A stretch of DNA of 64,000 nucleotides from an uncultured Roseovarius sp. GTDB lineage: Bacteria; Pseudomonadota; Alphaproteobacteria; Rhodobacterales; Rhodobacteraceae. The translations under genes were made by a program, and so were the position numbers. Below, in pieces: positions 35,574 to 44,429 of this stretch. How positions within the stretch are numbered: position 1 is the stretch's first letter; every line of letters starts with the position of its first letter. Below the pieces are notes generated by a model. That model ran no database searches. It saw only the letters and a program-made list of their open reading frames with translations, and was not told the DNA's origin. The stretch spans positions 124,001 to 188,000 of the forward strand of contig CANMOU010000004.1 of NCBI GenBank assembly GCA_947499555.1, given 5' to 3'.

Positions 35574-36387
35574 GGCGCTTGCGCCTGCCAAGATCAATCT
35601 GTCGCTGCACGTCACCGGTAAGCGTGAGGACGGATATCATCTGCTCGACTCGCTTGTCGTCTTTGCAGATTTCGGCGACAGGCTGCGCATCACACCTGCG
35701 GCAAAGACCACATTGCACGTCACCGGCCCGCTTCAGGGCGGCGTGCCGACTGACGAAAGCAATCTGGTCGTCCGCGCCGCCATGAAGATCGGCGTCACGG
35801 CTGAGATTGCGTTGGAAAAGCATTTGCCCAACGCCGCAGGCATCGGCAGTGGATCTTCCGATGCCGGAGCCGCGCTACGCGCCTTGGGCGCAATCTCTGG
35901 CAAATCACTGCCCGACAATGGCCTTTCATTGGGGGCAGATGTGCCTGTTTGCCTCTATGCCAAGGCGGCCCGGATGCAAGGAGTCGGTGAGCAGCTGACA
36001 CCCGTGATCGACCTGCCAGACCTCTACGCTGTTTTGGCAAATCCGATGGTTCCGGTACCTACCGGGCCAGTGTTCCAGGCTCTGAAGACAACCGATAACA
36101 CGCCCATGCCAGATACCATTCCGGCCAAACTCGATACGATCGCATTTGCCGAGTGGCTGAGTGGGATGCGCAACGATCTGGAAGCGCCCGCCATCGCCGT
36201 CGAACCCACCATCGCTGCGACGCTTGGCGCGCTGTCATCAACAAAGGGCTGTCTTCTGGCGCGCATGTCGGGCTCCGGCGCAACGTGCTTCGGGCTCTTC
36301 CCAAATGCCGAGAGCGCCGCTGAGGCGGCAAGCCACCTTTCAGAAACACATCCCGGCTGGTGGGTCTGCTCAGTAAAGCTTAGTTGA
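35563..36387 (+). CDS. ispE: 4-diphosphocytidyl-2-C-methyl-D-erythritol kinase IspE
   Basis: A 274-residue GHMP kinase of the non-mevalonate isoprenoid pathway. Motifs: EALAPAKINLSLHVTGKREDGYH with the catalytic Lys/Asp region, the ATP-binding PNAAGIGSGSSDAGAALRAL, and the C-terminal LARMSGSGATCFGLF. The ATG at 35563 is chosen because family members begin with this AxAKINL stretch; an in-frame extension lies inside the TPR gene. Its stop overlaps the convergent polyprenyl synthase stop by eight bases. Confidence 0.95.
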   Translation: MTAEALAPAKINLSLHVTGKREDGYHLLDSLVVFADFGDRLRITPAAKTTLHVTGPLQGGVPTDESNLVVRAAMKIGVTAEIALEKHLPNAAGIGSGSSDAGAALRALGAISGKSLPDNGLSLGADVPVCLYAKAARMQGVGEQLTPVIDLPDLYAVLANPMVPVPTGPVFQALKTTDNTPMPDTIPAKLDTIAFAEWLSGMRNDLEAPAIAVEPTIAATLGALSSTKGCLLARMSGSGATCFGLFPNAESAAEAASHLSETHPGWWVCSVKLS

Positions 36388-37381
36388 TCCGCGCGACCAC
36401 GTAATCGGCAAGATCGCTCAGCATATCGCGCACAGGATGTTCCGGCGATGTCAGCACAGCGGACTTGGCTTTGGTCGCCCAATCCAGCGCATCCTGTCGC
36501 GTGGCCTCCAACGCACCGTGCAGATGCAAGAGCCGAAGCGCTTCTTCAAGATCGCCATCCGTTTGCTCGCCCTTCTCGATCGTGCGCCTCCAGAACACAC
36601 GCTCAGACTCTGAAGCCGCCGCAACAGCCTTGATTACCGGCAGAGTGAGCTTTCTTTCACGGAAGTCATCGCCAACATTCTTACCAGTGGCTTTTGCGTC
36701 GCCCTGGTAATCCAGAAGGTCATCGACAATCTGAAACGCTATCCCAAGCGCATCGCCATAATCGAAAAGCGCCCTGATCTGGGTCTCATCGGCCTCGGCA
36801 ATGACGCCGCCCACCTCAGTGGCGGCGGAAAACAGCGCCGCCGTCTTGCCTCTTACGACTTGCAGATAGATCGCTTCATCGGTGCGCAAATCCCGCGCAG
36901 CGCTTAGCTGAAGCACTTCGCCTTCCGCAATCGTGGCCGCCGCATTGGACAGAATATCAAGCACCCGAAGCGAACCGGTTTCAACCATCAACTGGAAGGA
37001 GCGCGCAAAAAGGTAGTCGCCCACCAGGACGCTGGATTTATTGTCCCACAAAAGATTCGCGGTAGGCCGTCCCCGCCGTTGCGCGCTTTCGTCCACCACG
37101 TCGTCATGGAGCAATGTGGCGGTATGAATAAACTCCACCGTGGCCGCCAGATGCACGTCATAGGCACCGCGATAGCCGCACATATCTGCAGTAGCCAGCG
37201 TCAGCATCGGTCGAAGCCGCTTACCGCCCGCCTCAACCAGATGGGCCGTCACCTCTGGAATTCGGGGGGCATGCTTTGACGCCATGCGCTCACGGATCAG
37301 CGTATTCACATCGCCAAGCTTGCCCGAAAGATGTTCCGCCAGCGCTTCATGCGGCTTGGTCGCGGTGTGATCCAATCCCAT
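36380..37381 (-). CDS. Long-chain all-trans polyprenyl diphosphate synthase (octaprenyl/decaprenyl type)
   Basis: A 333-residue prenyltransferase with both Asp-rich motifs (LLHDDVVDES and IVDDLLDYQGD) and GGKRLRP. It makes the side chain of ubiquinone, Q-10 expected in this group, so the product is probably decaprenyl diphosphate; chain length cannot be read directly. The ATG at 37381 follows GGGAG; a frame extension to 37486 overlaps the divergent DUF2007 gene and is rejected. It uses precursors made downstream of ispE, which is convergent next to it. Confidence 0.93.
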   Translation of the reverse strand: MGLDHTATKPHEALAEHLSGKLGDVNTLIRERMASKHAPRIPEVTAHLVEAGGKRLRPMLTLATADMCGYRGAYDVHLAATVEFIHTATLLHDDVVDESAQRRGRPTANLLWDNKSSVLVGDYLFARSFQLMVETGSLRVLDILSNAAATIAEGEVLQLSAARDLRTDEAIYLQVVRGKTAALFSAATEVGGVIAEADETQIRALFDYGDALGIAFQIVDDLLDYQGDAKATGKNVGDDFRERKLTLPVIKAVAAASESERVFWRRTIEKGEQTDGDLEEALRLLHLHGALEATRQDALDWATKAKSAVLTSPEHPVRDMLSDLADYVVARIN

Positions 37382-37436
37382 GTTACTCCCATGCCCGGCT
37401 CGACATCTCGGCGAGCAGCCCTTACATCCCCAGAAT

Positions 37437-37658
37437 ATGAAACACCTGCTCAGCACCACCGATCCAACGATCATCGCGTTTGCCAAAGCCCTGCTTCAGG
37501 GCGAGGATATAAACTGCTTTGAAATGGACGTAAATATGAGCGTGCTGGAAGGCGGCATTGGGATTTTCCCCAGACGGCTGATGGTGGCCAGCGACGACTA
37601 TGCCGACGCGCGCCGCACGCTGCTGGACAATGGCATTGAGCTTGATGCACCCAAGTGA
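37437..37658 (+). CDS. DUF2007-family small protein
   Basis: A 73-residue protein (KHLLSTTDPTIIAFAKALLQGEDINCFEMDVNMSVLEGGIGIFPRRLMVASDDYADARRTLLDNGIEL) matching DUF2007, sometimes called putative signal-transducing protein. Ferredoxin-like fold expected; function unknown. It is divergent from the polyprenyl synthase gene and overlaps the following methyltransferase gene by 14 bases, so they are coupled. Confidence 0.85.
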   Translation: MKHLLSTTDPTIIAFAKALLQGEDINCFEMDVNMSVLEGGIGIFPRRLMVASDDYADARRTLLDNGIELDAPK

Positions 37659-38415
37659 TGCGGACCCGGCGCTCAGCCGCGATGCCTTTCTGGGCGGGCA
37701 GCTTCAGATTTATCAGCCGCGCGATGGATACCGTGCCGGGATCGACGCCGTGCTTTTGGCAGCCAGCATCCCAGCGTCTGCGGGTGACACGGTTCTTGAT
37801 CTTGGGTGCGGTGCCGGTGTTGCCGGGCTTTGTCTTGCGCGGCGCATCCCGGGCGTCATCCTGACCGGGCTTGAGTTGCAACCAAAATACGCCGCCTTGG
37901 CGCGAAGAAACGCAGAGGAAAACGGAACCGAGGCCACCATCCTTGACGGCGACGTGGCAAACCCGCCCGCGCTTCTCAAGGACGAGCAGTTTTCCCATGT
38001 GATTGCCAATCCGCCCTATTTCGAGCGCGCCAGCAGAACCCCTGCCCGTGACGCTGGCCGTGAAACGGCGCTTTCAGGGCCTGCGCCGCTGAGCGCTTGG
38101 GTGAGCACGGCGGCAAAACGGACAAGACCCAAAGGTCATGTCACCTTCATCCATCGTGCTGAGCGCCTGCCCGAACTTCTGAGCGCATTTCAGTCTCATC
38201 TGGGCAGCATTGAGGCGCTTCCGCTGGCGCCGCGCCCTGGTCGCGCTGCCAAACTTGTCCTGATACGAGGGCGCAAAAATGGAAACGCTGAGTTTCGACT
38301 TCATGCCCCATGGTGTTTACATGAAGGAGATGCTCACCTGCGGGATGCAGAAAACTACACCAAGGCAACGGCTTGCATTTTGCGCGCCGCTGCATCTTTA
38401 GACTTCCCTGATTAA
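37645..38415 (+). CDS. tRNA1(Val) adenine-N6 methyltransferase-like protein (TrmN6/YfiC family)
   Basis: A 256-residue class I methyltransferase with SAM motif VLDLGCGAGVAGLCLA and the N6-adenine/glutamine catalytic motif NPPYFE. The FLGGQLQIYQPRDGYRAGIDAVLLAA N terminus is typical of the TrmN6 branch. The ATG at 37645 overlaps the DUF2007 gene; an extension to 37600 is less likely. Target (tRNA A37 or another RNA) is inferred from family. Confidence 0.87.
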   Translation: MHPSDADPALSRDAFLGGQLQIYQPRDGYRAGIDAVLLAASIPASAGDTVLDLGCGAGVAGLCLARRIPGVILTGLELQPKYAALARRNAEENGTEATILDGDVANPPALLKDEQFSHVIANPPYFERASRTPARDAGRETALSGPAPLSAWVSTAAKRTRPKGHVTFIHRAERLPELLSAFQSHLGSIEALPLAPRPGRAAKLVLIRGRKNGNAEFRLHAPWCLHEGDAHLRDAENYTKATACILRAAASLDFPD

Positions 38416-38531
38416 TTTTCACAATTTGTTGGGGTTTGGTCGCCCAATACTGTGCGCGCGCAGCGTGACAGGAATCAACTTTTGTGATGCACTGGAACAT
38501 GCGCAAAACTTAACAGAGAGGAGAGGCATTT

Positions 38532-38696
38532 ATGTCCTTGCATTCGCATGTCGATGAACTGAAGAAAAAACATCAGGCACTCTCGGACCAAGTCGAAGCC
38601 GCACAACGCGCACCAGGGTCCACCGACTTTGAAATCTCGGACATGAAAAAACAAAAGCTTCGACTTAAGGAAGAAATTGAGCGGCTATCATCTTAG
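38532..38696 (+). CDS. YdcH/DUF465 family small coiled-coil protein
   Basis: A 54-residue protein, MSLHSHVDELKKKHQALSDQ at its start and then a second helix rich in Lys/Glu (MKKQKLRLKEEIERLSS). This two-helix pattern is DUF465 (YdcH), abundant in proteobacteria, of unknown function. GAGAGGAGAGG gives a strong ribosome site before the ATG. Confidence 0.88.
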   Translation: MSLHSHVDELKKKHQALSDQVEAAQRAPGSTDFEISDMKKQKLRLKEEIERLSS

Positions 38697-38737
38697 CGCT
38701 CAACAAAAGCTCATAAACGCCACGTTTTGGCCCGGTG

Positions 38738-39676
38738 TCATGACCAGGGCGGTTGAAGAATTGTCAGCTGTCTTGCAGTCGGTCGGCCCTTGTCAATCTC
38801 TCGAATGATCCACTCGCGGAACGCTGCGATCTGCGGCTTATCCTCTGTTCCCTTGCGGCACAGGAAACGAAAGCGCGCACCGGTACTTAGGGCGACCTTG
38901 TAAGGCGCCACCAACCGCCCATCCATAAGGTCTTTGATCACCAGCGCACGTCGGCCCAGTGTAACGCCCACCCCGGCAAGAGCGGCGTCCACAGCATGAT
39001 CCGTCTGCGAAAACCGGGGACCATGCGCTTCGACAGGGTCCATGCCAACGCTGCGGAACCAACTGGCCCAGGTCGGTGCAGGGTCCAGAAAGTCGATACT
39101 CTGATCCGTTATGAGCACCGCATTACGCAGGTCTTCCGGCGTCGGAAACCGATCTGCAAGAGCGGGTGTCATCACCGGTGTCACCCACTCCTCTGCCAAG
39201 GGCAAAGACCATGCGTCCGTATCTGGCCCGTATCCAAAGCGAATGGCCACGTCCACCTGATCCCGGTCGAAGTCCATCGGTTTTAGCGAAGCCGCAAAAC
39301 GCAGTTCGACCTCAGGATGAGCCTGCGCAAACTCAAAAAGACGTGGTGCCAGCCATTTTGACGTGAACCCCGGCCCTGCTGTCACAGTCAAGCTTGAGAC
39401 ATCCTGCAACCGGCGTGCCGCACTCCACCCTGCCATCAGTGCTGCAAATCCATCCTGACATCCCGGCGCCAGTGTCTTTCCGGCCTCAGTCAGTTCAACA
39501 GCACGGTTCAGACGCCGGAACACCGGCGCGCCAAGATGCTCTTCGAGCGACTTGATCTGAAACGAAAGCGCCGCTGGTGTGACGTTTAATTCCTCTGCAG
39601 CCTTCTGAAATGACATATGGCGCGCGGCAGCATCAAAGGCGCGCAAGGCCGTCAAGGGAGGTAGGCGATCACTCAT
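38738..39676 (-). CDS. LysR-family transcriptional regulator (GcvA-like)
   Basis: A 312-residue LTTR: HTH in PPLTALRAFDAAARHMSFQKAAEELNVTPAALSFQIKSLEEHLG, then an effector-binding domain. The ATG is adjacent to a 7-7-7 inverted repeat of LysR type. It is divergent from a 39-residue microgene 105 bases away. The arrangement repeats that of the LysR gene at 19446-20327. Target and effector unknown. Confidence 0.9.
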   Translation of the reverse strand: MSDRLPPLTALRAFDAAARHMSFQKAAEELNVTPAALSFQIKSLEEHLGAPVFRRLNRAVELTEAGKTLAPGCQDGFAALMAGWSAARRLQDVSSLTVTAGPGFTSKWLAPRLFEFAQAHPEVELRFAASLKPMDFDRDQVDVAIRFGYGPDTDAWSLPLAEEWVTPVMTPALADRFPTPEDLRNAVLITDQSIDFLDPAPTWASWFRSVGMDPVEAHGPRFSQTDHAVDAALAGVGVTLGRRALVIKDLMDGRLVAPYKVALSTGARFRFLCRKGTEDKPQIAAFREWIIREIDKGRPTARQLTILQPPWS

Positions 39677-39678
39677 GC

Positions 39679-39699
39679 CAGTTAAATAATACTTAACTG
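39679..39699. promoter_or_regulatory. Putative LysR operator, CAGTTAA-N7-TTAACTG
   Basis: A perfect 7-base inverted repeat with seven-base spacer that contains TAA-N7-TTA (T-N11-A rule), two bases from the LysR ATG. A second inverted repeat, GTCAG-N8-CTGAC, lies at 39721-39738, nearer the microgene. Confidence 0.65.
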
Positions 39700-39781
39700 A
39701 AGCAATGAAAAGTCTCGTTTGTCAGTTTCTTTTCTGACGCCCATATTCACCTCAGACAAGTTAAACAGAAGGATCACCGCC

Positions 39782-39901
39782 ATGATCGAGATTACATCAA
39801 ACGCCCGCCTCCGTGATGCCTACCGCGCAGCGCACCAAGAGCGCAGTGAAGTCGTCGGACGATTCTTCGCACGCCTCATGGGCGGGAAATCCTCCGTCTG
39901 A
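39782..39901 (+). CDS. 39-residue microprotein divergent from LysR
   Basis: A short frame starting with ATG nine bases after GAAGGA. The product begins MIEITSNARLRDAYRAAHQE and continues with RSEVVGRFFARLMGG; it is basic and probably one amphipathic helix, loosely like the Arg-rich small DUF1127-type proteins of this group, though that match is weak. A strong terminator follows 22 bases later, which supports it as a real transcript. It is divergent from LysR. Confidence 0.6.
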   Translation: MIEITSNARLRDAYRAAHQERSEVVGRFFARLMGGKSSV

Positions 39902-39922
39902 TCGTTGCAAGTCAGCGGAAAC

Positions 39923-39955
39923 AGAAAGGGCCGGTCACTGCGACCGGCCCTTTCT
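39923..39955. terminator. Bidirectional terminator between the microgene and phaB
   Basis: A 14-base perfect stem (AGAAAGGGCCGGTC / GACCGGCCCTTTCT) with a five-base loop, followed by an AT-rich stretch on the plus strand. It serves the microgene and, in reverse, the convergent phaB. Confidence 0.8.
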
Positions 39956-39975
39956 ATTCAATTTATGTAAAGGTC

Positions 39976-40698
39976 TCAGACGAAGAACTGCGCCCCGTTG
40001 GCCGAAATGGTCGAGCCGTTGATAAAGCCCGAATCCTCAGAAGCCAGGAAACTCACGCAGCGTGCGATCTCTTCTGGCGTGCCCAGACGGCCAGCAGGAA
40101 TGCCCGCGATGATTTTTTCGCGAATGCTTTCGTCAATGGCCATCACCATTTCGGTACCGATATAGCCCGGGCAAACGGCGTTGGCAGTGATGCCGGCGCG
40201 CGCGCCTTCCTGCGCAAGCGATTTGACGATACCCAGATCACCCGCCTTGGTGGCGGCATAGTTCACCTGACCAAACTGGCCTTTCTGACCATTGATCGAG
40301 CTGATCACGACAACGCGGCCAAACTTGCGCTCGCGCATGCCGGGCCAAACGGGGTGCACAGTGTTGAACACACCAGTCAGGTTGGTGTCGATCACCTCTT
40401 TCCACTGCTCCGGTGTCATCCGGTGGAACGGCGCATCGCGCGTGATACCAGCGTTGGCAATCACGGTGTCAATCGGGCCAAGATCGGCCTCCACCTGTTC
40501 GATGCCTGCTTTGCTGGCGTCATAGTCGCCCACATTCCATTTGTAAGTCTTGATACCGGTCTCTGCAGTGAAGGCAGCGGCCTTTTCATCATTTCCGGCA
40601 TAGGTGGCTGCAACCTCATAGCCTTCTGACTTGAGCTGCTTGGAAATGGCTTCGCCGATACCACGGCTGCCACCGGTGACGAGTGCGACTCGGGACAT
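39976..40698 (-). CDS. phaB: Acetoacetyl-CoA reductase PhaB
   Basis: A 240-residue short-chain dehydrogenase reducing acetoacetyl-CoA to (R)-3-hydroxybutyryl-CoA with NADPH for polyhydroxybutyrate. The cofactor motif TGGSRGIG, catalytic Ser-Tyr-Lys (VVISSINGQKGQFGQVNYAATKAG) and the FHRMTPEQW segment typical of PhaB are present. It lies about 100 bases after phaA on the same strand, the common phaA-phaB order. Confidence 0.95.
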   Translation of the reverse strand: MSRVALVTGGSRGIGEAISKQLKSEGYEVAATYAGNDEKAAAFTAETGIKTYKWNVGDYDASKAGIEQVEADLGPIDTVIANAGITRDAPFHRMTPEQWKEVIDTNLTGVFNTVHPVWPGMRERKFGRVVVISSINGQKGQFGQVNYAATKAGDLGIVKSLAQEGARAGITANAVCPGYIGTEMVMAIDESIREKIIAGIPAGRLGTPEEIARCVSFLASEDSGFINGSTISANGAQFFV

Positions 40699-40801
40699 AT
40701 CTTTTCCTTTTCTAAACGTCGGTGCGTGCTGACACGCATCCTACACTATTCTTTGTGAAGACGGGTGCGTGATCTCGCGCACCCGGATTGCACCAGTCCG
40801 A

Positions 40802-41977
40802 TCAGGGGCGCTCAACGCATAGGGCAACGCCCATACCACCGCCGATGCAGAGCGTGGCGAGGCCTTTCTTGGCATCGCGGCGCTTCATCTCGAAAAGAAG
40901 CGTGTTCAGAACACGGCAACCAGAGGCACCAATCGGGTGGCCAATGGCAATCGCGCCGCCATTCACGTTCACGATCTCAGGGTTCCAGCCCATGTCCTTG
41001 TTCACGGCACAGGCTTGTGCGGCAAAGGCTTCGTTGGCTTCCACCAGATCAAGGTCGTCCACGCTCCAGCCTGCTTTCTCAAGCGCCTTGCGGCTTGCGT
41101 GGATCGGGCCAACACCCATGATCGACGGGTCAAGACCTGCTGTGGCATAAGACGCAATCCGCGCCAGAGGCTCAATGCCACGCTTCTCGGCGTTGTCCGC
41201 GCTCATCAGCAAAACCGCCGCCGCACCGTCATTCAGGCCAGAGGCGTTTGCCGCTGTCACAGAGCCGTCCTTGGCAAAGGCAGGGCGCATTTTCGCCATC
41301 GCTTCAAGATTTGCGCCATGGCGAATGTATTCGTCGCTATCCACAACGATGTCGCCCTTGCGTGTTTTCACGGTGAAAGGAACGATTTCGTCGACGAACT
41401 TGCCGGCCTTCTGCGCAGCTTCGGCTTTGTTCTGTGAGGCGACGGCGAACTCATCTTGCATATCCCGAGTGATTTGCCATTGGTCGGCGACGTTCTCGGC
41501 GGTTTGTCCCATGTGGTAGCCATTGAAGGCATCCCAAAGGCCATCGCGGATCATCGTGTCGATGTATTTCAGATCGCCCATTTTGTGACCAGCGCGCAAA
41601 GCGGCCGCATGAGGGCTGAGCGTCATGTTCTCTTGACCACCAGCAGCAACCACATCGGCATCGCCCAACTGAATGTGCTGTGCGCCAAGTGCGACAGAAC
41701 GCAGGCCAGAGCCACAAACCTGGTTGATACCCCAGGCCGCCGATTCAACAGGTAGACCCGCATTGACATGCGCCTGACGCGCCGGGTTCTGGCCTTGGGC
41801 TGCGGTCAGAACCTGACCAAGGATGGTTTCAGATACATCAGATTTTTCGACACCGGCGCGTTCAACGACGGCTTCCAGCACGGCTGCGCCAAGATCATGC
41901 GCAGGCGTATTGGCGAAAGAGCCGGAAAATGAGCCCACGGCAGTGCGCGCCGCAGATGCGATGACAACATTTGTCAT
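40802..41977 (-). CDS. phaA: Acetyl-CoA acetyltransferase (beta-ketothiolase) PhaA
   Basis: A 391-residue thiolase condensing two acetyl-CoA. Catalytic Cys in [26 protein letters not shown] with the His and second Cys of the active site, and [14 protein letters not shown] are all intact. The ATG at 41977 follows GGAGG; an extension of four residues is less likely. It is the first gene of the phaA-phaB pair; no PHA synthase is in the window. Confidence 0.95.
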   Translation of the reverse strand: MTNVVIASAARTAVGSFSGSFANTPAHDLGAAVLEAVVERAGVEKSDVSETILGQVLTAAQGQNPARQAHVNAGLPVESAAWGINQVCGSGLRSVALGAQHIQLGDADVVAAGGQENMTLSPHAAALRAGHKMGDLKYIDTMIRDGLWDAFNGYHMGQTAENVADQWQITRDMQDEFAVASQNKAEAAQKAGKFVDEIVPFTVKTRKGDIVVDSDEYIRHGANLEAMAKMRPAFAKDGSVTAANASGLNDGAAAVLLMSADNAEKRGIEPLARIASYATAGLDPSIMGVGPIHASRKALEKAGWSVDDLDLVEANEAFAAQACAVNKDMGWNPEIVNVNGGAIAIGHPIGASGCRVLNTLLFEMKRRDAKKGLATLCIGGGMGVALCVERP

Positions 41978-42048
41978 GTGGTCCTCCACGAATTCGGTTT
42001 CATTTGTCGAGGAAGACCTTGCGGCATGACAAACAGCCTCAGCAGAAT

Positions 42049-42067
42049 CCCCCGCTTCTCGCGGGGG
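42049..42067. terminator. Hairpin between phaA and the EAL gene
   Basis: CCCCCGC-N5-GCGGGGG followed by GTTTACC on the plus strand. On the minus strand it follows the EAL gene stop by some 50 bases, so it probably ends that gene ahead of the phaA promoter. Confidence 0.55.
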
Positions 42068-42113
42068 GTTTACCGCAGTCGCCGCAGCGCGGCAATGTAC
42101 GTAGTGTCACATG

Positions 42114-42950
42114 TCAGGCGCTTGCTGCCTGTTTTTGGTTAACTTCAAGCCAAGGCGCGTGGATTGTGGGCGCGCCGAAGTAGTAGCCCTGAAGACAATC
42201 AAACCCCATCTGGCTGAGATAGGCGGCATCATGTGGGTTCTCGACGCTCTCCGCGACAGTCACCAGATCAAACTGTTCGGCAATCGCCAAAAGCGCCCGC
42301 GTCAGCACCTGGTTGTCGGGGTCCCGCGCGATCCCGCGAATGAACTGCCCATCAATCTTGAGAATGTCGAAATAGAAATCCCTCAGGTACCGGAAAGACG
42401 TATATCCAGCCCCAAAATCATCGAGTGCAAAGCTGATCCCCTTGCGTTGAAGCTCTGTCATGAAATTCACGACAAGTTCGGGGATAAGCATTGCCGAGTT
42501 CTCGGTGATTTCAAGAATAAGCCGCTCGGCGATCGTCGGATCCTTCGCAAGGCCGCGTTTGAGCGACCGCATCCAGCGAGGATACCCGATAGACCGTGCC
42601 GACATATTGATTGCCAGACGCAGTTGCGGAAATCGCTTGAGACAGGCCAATCCCTTTTCAAGCGCCAGACAGTCGATGATGCGTCCCGTCTCCGTCGACT
42701 CGATGGCAAAGATGAATTCGCGCGCAGGTATGATCCGGCCCGTGGAATCAAGCACGCGGATCAGGCCTTCGTAAAACGCCGGACGCGATTGGCTTCCGGC
42801 AGGCACGATTGCCTGGAAGGCAAGCGCCACCTGCTTGTGGCGCACGGCCTCGTCAACCATGCGAATGATTGACTGATCCCGCGATGAAACCGCATAGGCC
42901 ATCGGGCTTTCGTGCCCGGCGGGGATATTAGCCCAATTCTCTTTTCCCAT
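42114..42950 (-). CDS. EAL-domain cyclic-di-GMP phosphodiesterase
   Basis: A 278-residue stand-alone EAL protein. The catalytic set appears complete: E in YEGLIR (EGL variant of EAL), N in RLAINMSARSI, E in LILEITEN, DDFGAGYTSFRYL, K in DILKIDGQFI, E in AESVEN and the QGYYFGAP end. It should therefore hydrolyse c-di-GMP to pGpG. There is no sensor or membrane domain apart from about 40 N-terminal residues, so input must be through partners or expression. Its stop lies 136 bases before phaA; the tag gene is divergent. Confidence 0.9.
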   Translation of the reverse strand: MGKENWANIPAGHESPMAYAVSSRDQSIIRMVDEAVRHKQVALAFQAIVPAGSQSRPAFYEGLIRVLDSTGRIIPAREFIFAIESTETGRIIDCLALEKGLACLKRFPQLRLAINMSARSIGYPRWMRSLKRGLAKDPTIAERLILEITENSAMLIPELVVNFMTELQRKGISFALDDFGAGYTSFRYLRDFYFDILKIDGQFIRGIARDPDNQVLTRALLAIAEQFDLVTVAESVENPHDAAYLSQMGFDCLQGYYFGAPTIHAPWLEVNQKQAASA

Positions 42951-43073
42951 ACCAATCTCCGAAGCCGCCCCTCACAAAATTGCATCGGACGAAACTCCGC
43001 GACGGCGGCTAAAGATTTGTTAAACGAACAATTTTAGTCATAGTGTGCGTATCGGGGTAAAACCGGGGAAAGA

Positions 43074-43652
43074 ATGTCAGAACGCTGCGGCTGGGTCGGC
43101 AATGATCCGATCTATGAGGCCTATCACGACACCGAATGGGGTGTGCCCGAGTATGACAGCCGCGCGTTGTGGGAAAAGCTTATCCTCGACGGGTTTCAGG
43201 CTGGCCTGAGCTGGATCACGATCCTCAAGAAACGAGATAACTTTCGCGCTGCATTTCAAGGGTTTGACCCTGTTTTGCTGGCAGAATGGGGCGAAAAAGA
43301 TGTTGATCGCCTCTTGCAGGATGCCGGCATTATCCGTCACCGGGGCAAAATCGAAGCCACCCTAAACAACGCCCGTATCTGGCAGCAGATCGAGGCCGAA
43401 CAAGGCTTTGATACCTATCTTTGGAACTACATGGGCGGCAGACCGAAACAGAACCGATGGCGCACTTTGGATGAGGTGCCGACCGAGACAGAAATCTCCC
43501 GTCAAATTTCAAAGGATTTGAAGAAAAGGGGGTTCAAATTTTGTGGACCAACCATCGTCTACGCTTTCATGCAAGCGGTGGGGATGGTGAATGACCATCT
43601 GGTAACATGTCCCTGCCACGCCAAAGTGGCCGCCATTCAAAATCGGCCCTGA
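43074..43652 (+). CDS. tag: DNA-3-methyladenine glycosylase I
   Basis: A 192-residue HhH-superfamily glycosylase removing 3-methyladenine. The CGWVGNDPIYEAYHDTEWGVP N terminus, EKLILDGFQAGLSW, and the zinc-binding Cys/His set (C5, H18 and the C-terminal DHLVTCPCH) are typical of Tag. Stop is eight bases from the convergent exbD stop. Confidence 0.95.
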   Translation: MSERCGWVGNDPIYEAYHDTEWGVPEYDSRALWEKLILDGFQAGLSWITILKKRDNFRAAFQGFDPVLLAEWGEKDVDRLLQDAGIIRHRGKIEATLNNARIWQQIEAEQGFDTYLWNYMGGRPKQNRWRTLDEVPTETEISRQISKDLKKRGFKFCGPTIVYAFMQAVGMVNDHLVTCPCHAKVAAIQNRP

Positions 43653-43659
43653 ACCCATC

Positions 43660-44052
43660 TTATCGTTCTAGACCTCGCTCAGTAACGATCAGCACCCGTT
43701 CTGCTCCAGCAGCCCGAAGCTCACGCGCCAGATTGACCAATGTCGTGGCCGGCGCCGCTTCATCCGGGACAATCCGCACCACCTCGGCTTCATCCGCAGA
43801 AAGCGAACCGTAGAAATCCTGCGCCGAGGCAATCGGCGCGCCGCGATACATCAACTGCCCGTCAGCATGCAGGATAAGCGTATCGGGCGGCGCGCGCCCC
43901 TCCAGCTCGGCCGTCCGAACAAGCTTGAGGTCAGGGTCCAGCGGTCTGGCCAGAGTACTGGTGACCATGAAGAACACCAGCATTAGAAACACGACATTGA
44001 TCAGGGCTATTGTCGGCTCGCGGCGATTACTATCTCTGCGGCGTCGCATCAT
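43660..44052 (-). CDS. exbD: ExbD/TolR-type biopolymer transport protein (second copy)
   Basis: A 130-residue protein with one membrane helix (TIALINVVFLMLVFFMVTSTL); the proton-path Asp usually found in this helix is replaced by Asn (INVVFLMLVFF). A periplasmic domain follows (DTLILHADGQLMYRG...ELRAAGAERVLIVTER). It starts within the stop of the first exbD (ATGA), so both are made together. The loss of the Asp suggests a structural rather than proton-conducting partner in a mixed ExbD dimer. Confidence 0.88.
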   Translation of the reverse strand: MMRRRRDSNRREPTIALINVVFLMLVFFMVTSTLARPLDPDLKLVRTAELEGRAPPDTLILHADGQLMYRGAPIASAQDFYGSLSADEAEVVRIVPDEAAPATTLVNLARELRAAGAERVLIVTERGLER

Positions 44053-44429
44053 GATCCCAATACATTCACTTTAAGCCGGTCAATCCCGCGCAAGACCACA
44101 AGAATGTCGGTCAGCCGCTGCGCGGTCACATTATCGCGCAAGCTGACGATCACGGAAATCGTCTCTTGATCCGGTGCGGTTTCGGCAAATCTCGTGCTCA
44201 GGTCAGCGGGCGCAACCTCTTCTCCGTTCAGCCGCAGCGTCTCTGCACCAAGCTGAAGAAAGCTTCTCTGAACATCGCTGTTCCCCGAGGTTCCGGCACC
44301 AGCTGCGGCAAGCTCGACCTCGGAAAATTTCGAGAAGGTCGAGGACAACATGAAGAACAAAAGCAACAGGAAGATGACGTCGATCAGCGACGTCAATGAC
44401 AAGCGCCTGCGTCTTCTGTCCTTACGCAA
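44049..44429 (-). CDS. exbD: ExbD/TolR-type biopolymer transport protein (first copy)
   Basis: A 126-residue protein with the helix LTSLIDVIFLLLLFFMLSSTF that keeps the conserved proton-path Asp, and the periplasmic domain ending LVVLRGIDRLKVNVLG. It overlaps exbB by eight bases and the second exbD by four. It couples proton flow through ExbB to the TonB-like protein. Confidence 0.92.
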   Translation of the reverse strand: MRKDRRRRRLSLTSLIDVIFLLLLFFMLSSTFSKFSEVELAAAGAGTSGNSDVQRSFLQLGAETLRLNGEEVAPADLSTRFAETAPDQETISVIVSLRDNVTAQRLTDILVVLRGIDRLKVNVLGS

